This document shows positions 5,640 through 8,735 of a DNA stretch of 8,735 nucleotides, piece by piece (positions within the stretch are counted from its first letter, which is position 1; each line of letters begins with the position of its first letter). The translations under genes and the position numbers were made by a program. This stretch comes from RGIG4103 sp045644605 (GTDB lineage: Bacteria; Bacillota; Clostridia; RUG12999), in contig JAZRHB010000013.1 of assembly GCA_045644605.1 (NCBI GenBank), forward strand, positions 1 to 8,735. Direction: 5' to 3'. Under the pieces are notes generated by a model that had not been told where the DNA came from, did not search any database, and saw only the letters and a list, made by a program, of their open reading frames with translations.

Positions 5640-7999
5640 ACAAAAAGGTTTTAAAATCACTTGAATATAATAAAATACTTGAGAAAACTACGGCTTTTGC
5701 CGCAACAGCGGATGCAAAAGCAAATCTTTTATCGCTTGAACCGTCGTTTGAGTTTGATGAGGTAAAGCTTTCACTTGAGCTGACAAGTCAGGCAATGAGT
5801 ATGATAGCTATGCACGGAAATCTTCCTGCTGCACCACTTAAAAACATCACTGCCGCAATGAAACGCTCAGAAATGGGTGGCGCACTTTCCCTATCCGAGC
5901 TTATGAATATCGGCTCTCTTCTTCGTATGTCAAGACAGATTTTAAAATATATGGACGATGCAGAAAGGTTTCCTCTTTTAACCGATATAAGCGGTAATAT
6001 CTCCGTTTTCCGTGAGCTTGAACGTGATATTACGGATTCAATTATAAACGAAGAAACACTTGCCGACAGTGCAAGCCCTGAACTTGCGGCACTTCGGCGT
6101 CAGTCAGGCAGACTTCAGGCTAAAATAAAAGACGTTCTTAATGGCATGCTTTCTTCGGCGGCAAAATATCTTCAGGACCCAATTATTACAATGCGCGGGG
6201 ACAGATATGTTCTGCCCGTAAAGAGCGAGCATAAGTCTTCCGTGCCGGGTATTGTGCACGACTCTTCCGCAACGGGTGCAACACTCTTTATTGAACCTGC
6301 GGCGGCAGTTGAAATCAATAACAAACTGCGTGAGCTTGCGATTGCCGAAAAACGTGAAATTGAACGTATTATTGCCGAGTTTTCCGCAAGAGTGGGCGAA
6401 GTTTCGGGCGCTCTTCTTTCAAACTACAATGCCGTAATCTCACTTGATACACTTTTTGCAAAGGCAGCATACGGAAGAAGCATACGAGCCAACATTCCGA
6501 TTCTTAGCGAAGAAAAATATTTATCAATAAAAAGCGCACGCCATCCGCTTATAAATGCGGAGTGCGTTGTGCCGGTAAGTATATATTTAGGCAAGGATTT
6601 TGATACCCTTGTGATTACGGGTCCAAACACCGGCGGTAAAACCGTAACTCTTAAAACCGTAGGTCTTTTTGCGCTTATGTGTCAGTCGGGATTTGCGCTT
6701 CCCTCCGAAATTGGCAGTTGTATGCCTGTTTATACCAATATTTTTGCCGATATCGGGGACGAACAGAGTATTGAACAGAGCCTTAGCACGTTTTCCGCAC
6801 ATATGGTGAATATTGTTGATATTCTTAATAATATCTCACCCGGCGCACTTGCCCTTTTTGACGAGCTTGGTGCGGGTACCGACCCCGACGAGGGTGCGGC
6901 ACTTGCCATTGAAATTCTTGAATATATAAAATCCATGGGTGCAATTACCTTTGCTACAACTCATTACAGCGAGCTTAAGCTTTATGCTGTATCTGCACCG
7001 GGTGTTGAAAATGCATCGTGTGAGTTTGATGTTGCAACACTTAAACCCACATACCGTCTTCTTATCGGCGTACCGGGAAAAAGTAATGCTTTTGCCATTT
7101 CCAAACGTCTTGGACTTTATGACAGTATTATTGAAAAAGCCGGTGCGCGCATGAGTTCAGAAAGCGTGCGGTTTGAGGATATTATAACCGAGCTTCAGTC
7201 CAAACGTGAAGAGGCGCGTGCGGCTTATGAAGAAGCGCAGGAGCTTAAAGCACAGTCCGCAAAATTAAAGTCGGAGCTTAAAAACGCATCATCCGAGCTT
7301 GAGAAAAAACGTCAGAGTATTATTGATAATGCACGGCGCGAGGCAAAAGAAATTATTGAACGCGCAAACGATGAAACCGACGAGCTTATCAAGGAAATCC
7401 GCCGTCTCTCTAAAGAAATCACAAATGCGGATTCTCTTGAAGAAATGCGAAAACTCCGTGAACAGCTCCGCAAAAAAAGTAATGATAATAACGTATCATT
7501 AAAAAATGAATATGTGAAATCAAAAACAAAAATTGAAGATATAAAGCTTGGTATGGAAGTTGAAATTCTTTCCATGCAGGAAACAGGAACTGTCTCCTCT
7601 CTTCCCAATAAATCGGGCGATTTACAGGTACAGATCGGTATTATGAAAACCAAGGTAAACGTTTCTGAAATCAAGATAATCAAAGATACTTCGCACAAGA
7701 AAATGGGACAGAAAATTTTAAGCGGCAGAAGTGGTGTGGCAAGTAAGTCTATGAGCATAAAAACCGAGCTTGACCTTCGCGGTATGTACGCATACGACGC
7801 TACCGTTACTGTTGACAAATTTATTGACGATGCCGTTCTTTCCTCGCTTAAAACGTTTTCAATTATTCACGGTAAAGGTACGGGCGCACTTAAAAAAGCT
7901 GTTCACGACCTGCTTAAACAAAATAAGGCCGTTAAAAGCTATCGTCTTGGCGGACTTGGCGAGGGCGATACCGGAGTTACGATAGTGGAGCTGAAATAA
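5636..7999 (+). CDS. mutS2: MutS2 ATPase with C-terminal Smr domain
   Basis: MutS-family homologue without the mismatch-recognition domain. In Firmicutes MutS2 has been linked to splitting collided ribosomes and to limiting recombination; it is cytoplasmic and dimeric. The 787 residues match the usual length. Core and clamp helices occupy about 1-300. The ABC-type ATPase has Walker A TGPNTGGKT at 328-336, a signature-like segment QSIEQSLSTFSAHM at 377-390, Walker B LALFDELGAGTDPDEGAAL (405-423) and ATTHYSELK at 440-448. A charged coiled coil fills about 515-620 and a small KOW-like beta domain about 635-682. The Smr domain (about 710-787) keeps LDLRG (712-716) and IIHGKGTGAL (743-752), the presumed nuclease/RNA-binding motif. 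GAGAGGA at 5623-5629 precedes the ATG, which overlaps the upstream frame's stop as ATGA. Intact. Co-transcription with the glg genes is inferred from the absence of any terminator. Confidence 0.96.
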   Translation: MNKKVLKSLEYNKILEKTTAFAATADAKANLLSLEPSFEFDEVKLSLELTSQAMSMIAMHGNLPAAPLKNITAAMKRSEMGGALSLSELMNIGSLLRMSRQILKYMDDAERFPLLTDISGNISVFRELERDITDSIINEETLADSASPELAALRRQSGRLQAKIKDVLNGMLSSAAKYLQDPIITMRGDRYVLPVKSEHKSSVPGIVHDSSATGATLFIEPAAAVEINNKLRELAIAEKREIERIIAEFSARVGEVSGALLSNYNAVISLDTLFAKAAYGRSIRANIPILSEEKYLSIKSARHPLINAECVVPVSIYLGKDFDTLVITGPNTGGKTVTLKTVGLFALMCQSGFALPSEIGSCMPVYTNIFADIGDEQSIEQSLSTFSAHMVNIVDILNNISPGALALFDELGAGTDPDEGAALAIEILEYIKSMGAITFATTHYSELKLYAVSAPGVENASCEFDVATLKPTYRLLIGVPGKSNAFAISKRLGLYDSIIEKAGARMSSESVRFEDIITELQSKREEARAAYEEAQELKAQSAKLKSELKNASSELEKKRQSIIDNARREAKEIIERANDETDELIKEIRRLSKEITNADSLEEMRKLREQLRKKSNDNNVSLKNEYVKSKTKIEDIKLGMEVEILSMQETGTVSSLPNKSGDLQVQIGIMKTKVNVSEIKIIKDTSHKKMGQKILSGRSGVASKSMSIKTELDLRGMYAYDATVTVDKFIDDAVLSSLKTFSIIHGKGTGALKKAVHDLLKQNKAVKSYRLGGLGEGDTGVTIVELK

Positions 8000-8000
8000 T

Positions 8001-8735
8001 ATGAGTTTTTCAAATATAAATGAAATCGGTATTAAATGTGATGAAATTGACGTACTTGGCGGAATAAAACATATTTTTACCACCAAAAACGGCGGATGTT
8101 CGGATGGACCTCTTTCAAGTCTTAATATGGGGATAAATCGCCCCGACAGCCGAGAAAATCTGATAAACAATTACAAAATTGTTTGTTCTGAAATAGGTGC
8201 AGACTATACAAAAACCGTATTGTCACATCAGACGCACACATCAAACATAAAAATTGTTACCGAAGAGGATGCGGGTAAAGGACTGTATCTGCCGTCTGAT
8301 ATTCGTGATACGGACGGACTTGTGACGAATGTTAAAAATATTCCGCTTGTGATTTTTTATGCTGACTGTGTACCTGTACTCTTGTATTCAAAGGATGCGT
8401 CCTGCATAGCCTGCGTACACGCAGGATGGCGTGGCACGGTAGCCGGAATAGCGGCAAATGCCGCCGCAATAATGGAAACAAGCTTTGGTGCCGAGGCATC
8501 AGAAATCCGTGCAGCTATAGGTCCGTCAATAGGGCAGTGCCATTTTGAAACGGGGCTTGAGGTTGCCGCCGAGTTTGAAGAAAACGGTCTTTCAGATTGC
8601 ATAGAATATAAAAACGATAAGGCATACATAGACTTATGGCGTGCCAATACGGAAATACTGGTTTCAGTCGGATTAAAGGAAGAAAACATTTTTGTTTCGG
8701 GACTTTGTACGGTATGTAATACGGATAAATTCTTC
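8001..8735 (+). CDS. pgeF: peptidoglycan editing factor PgeF / laccase-domain purine nucleoside enzyme (3' end cut by window)
   Basis: Open from the ATG at 8001 to the window edge (245 codons), so the C-terminus is missing; the family is usually 250-280 residues. It belongs to the YfiH/LACC1 family, formerly called polyphenol oxidase. Members phosphorolyse or deaminate purine nucleosides, and in E. coli the protein keeps L-Ser out of the peptidoglycan stem. Signatures in order: FTTKNGGCSDGPLSSLNMG (26-44), LSHQTH with His76 and His79, DTDGLVTN (103-110), YADCVPVLLY with Cys123, HAGWRGTV with His140, AIGPSIGQCHFE (172-183), IDLWRAN (210-216) and CTVCNTDKFF at the edge. Cys123, His140 and His76 match the usual zinc-site residues. 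It starts 1 base after the mutS2 stop (TAATATG), with a modest GGAG at 7987-7990 inside mutS2, so translational coupling is likely. No sign of damage in the visible part. Confidence 0.92.
   Translation, partial: MSFSNINEIGIKCDEIDVLGGIKHIFTTKNGGCSDGPLSSLNMGINRPDSRENLINNYKIVCSEIGADYTKTVLSHQTHTSNIKIVTEEDAGKGLYLPSDIRDTDGLVTNVKNIPLVIFYADCVPVLLYSKDASCIACVHAGWRGTVAGIAANAAAIMETSFGAEASEIRAAIGPSIGQCHFETGLEVAAEFEENGLSDCIEYKNDKAYIDLWRANTEILVSVGLKEENIFVSGLCTVCNTDKFF

Noticed and set aside
7312..7818. Minus-strand open frame of about 168 codons inside mutS2
   Set aside because: It is opposite the coiled coil and Smr region, and its Ser/Ile/Phe-rich sequence is what the antisense of Lys/Glu-rich coding gives. 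Shadow only.
1..8735. CRISPR arrays, tRNA genes, insertion sequences, phage genes or defence systems
   Set aside because: I saw no regularly spaced repeats, cloverleaf-like segments, transposase motifs, terminal inverted repeats of IS size or defence-type proteins; nearly all of the sequence is explained by conserved housekeeping genes.

Overview
The window looks like a chromosomal segment of an anaerobic, AT-rich Clostridia-type Firmicute, perhaps an Oscillospirales/Ruminococcaceae gut lineage. This rests on the paired GlgC/GlgD ADP-glucose pyrophosphorylase subunits, MutS2 with a C-terminal Smr domain, strong AGGAGG-like ribosome binding sites, and a Gram-positive rRNA-operon leader at the left edge. 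The lineage is inferred from gene content and style, not from a phylogenetic marker search.

Left edge (1 to about 300, minus strand): two consecutive, near-consensus sigma-A promoters, each with an exact 17-bp spacer and A/T-rich upstream DNA, fire leftwards into a leader carrying a boxA-like TCTTTGAAAA element and several small hairpins. This is the start region of a ribosomal RNA operon whose first rRNA gene (probably 16S) lies just outside the window. Divergently transcribed glyA (serine hydroxymethyltransferase, 438-1676) has its own candidate promoter and ends at a textbook intrinsic terminator. rarA/mgsA (AAA+ replication-associated recombination ATPase, 1732-2991) follows and ends at an unusually long, near-perfect 26-position hairpin with a T-run.

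Right part (3124 to the end): a compact, apparently co-transcribed run without internal terminators contains glgC, glgD, a small broken reading frame, mutS2 and a partial pgeF. GlgC is the catalytic ADP-glucose pyrophosphorylase; GlgD is its divergent partner lacking the nucleotide-binding glycine loop. The position directly behind glgD, where glgA (glycogen synthase) is often found, holds only about 200 bases. There a ribosome binding site and ATG open onto the GlgA N-terminal signature, but an 8-A run throws the frame out. The continuing frame encodes about 65 residues, lacks the KTGG substrate loop, carries a tail I cannot assign, and ends in an ATGA overlap with mutS2. This is the most unusual locus in the window: a collapsed glgA or a small frameshifted gene. 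MutS2 (ribosome-collision/recombination ATPase) and PgeF (laccase-domain purine nucleoside enzyme, cut by the right edge) complete the run.

The genes are mostly housekeeping. I did not find a convincing new multi-gene system. The points worth a second look are the glgA-like remnant, the tandem rrn promoters with their curved-DNA-like upstream tracts, and the long palindrome between rarA and glgC.
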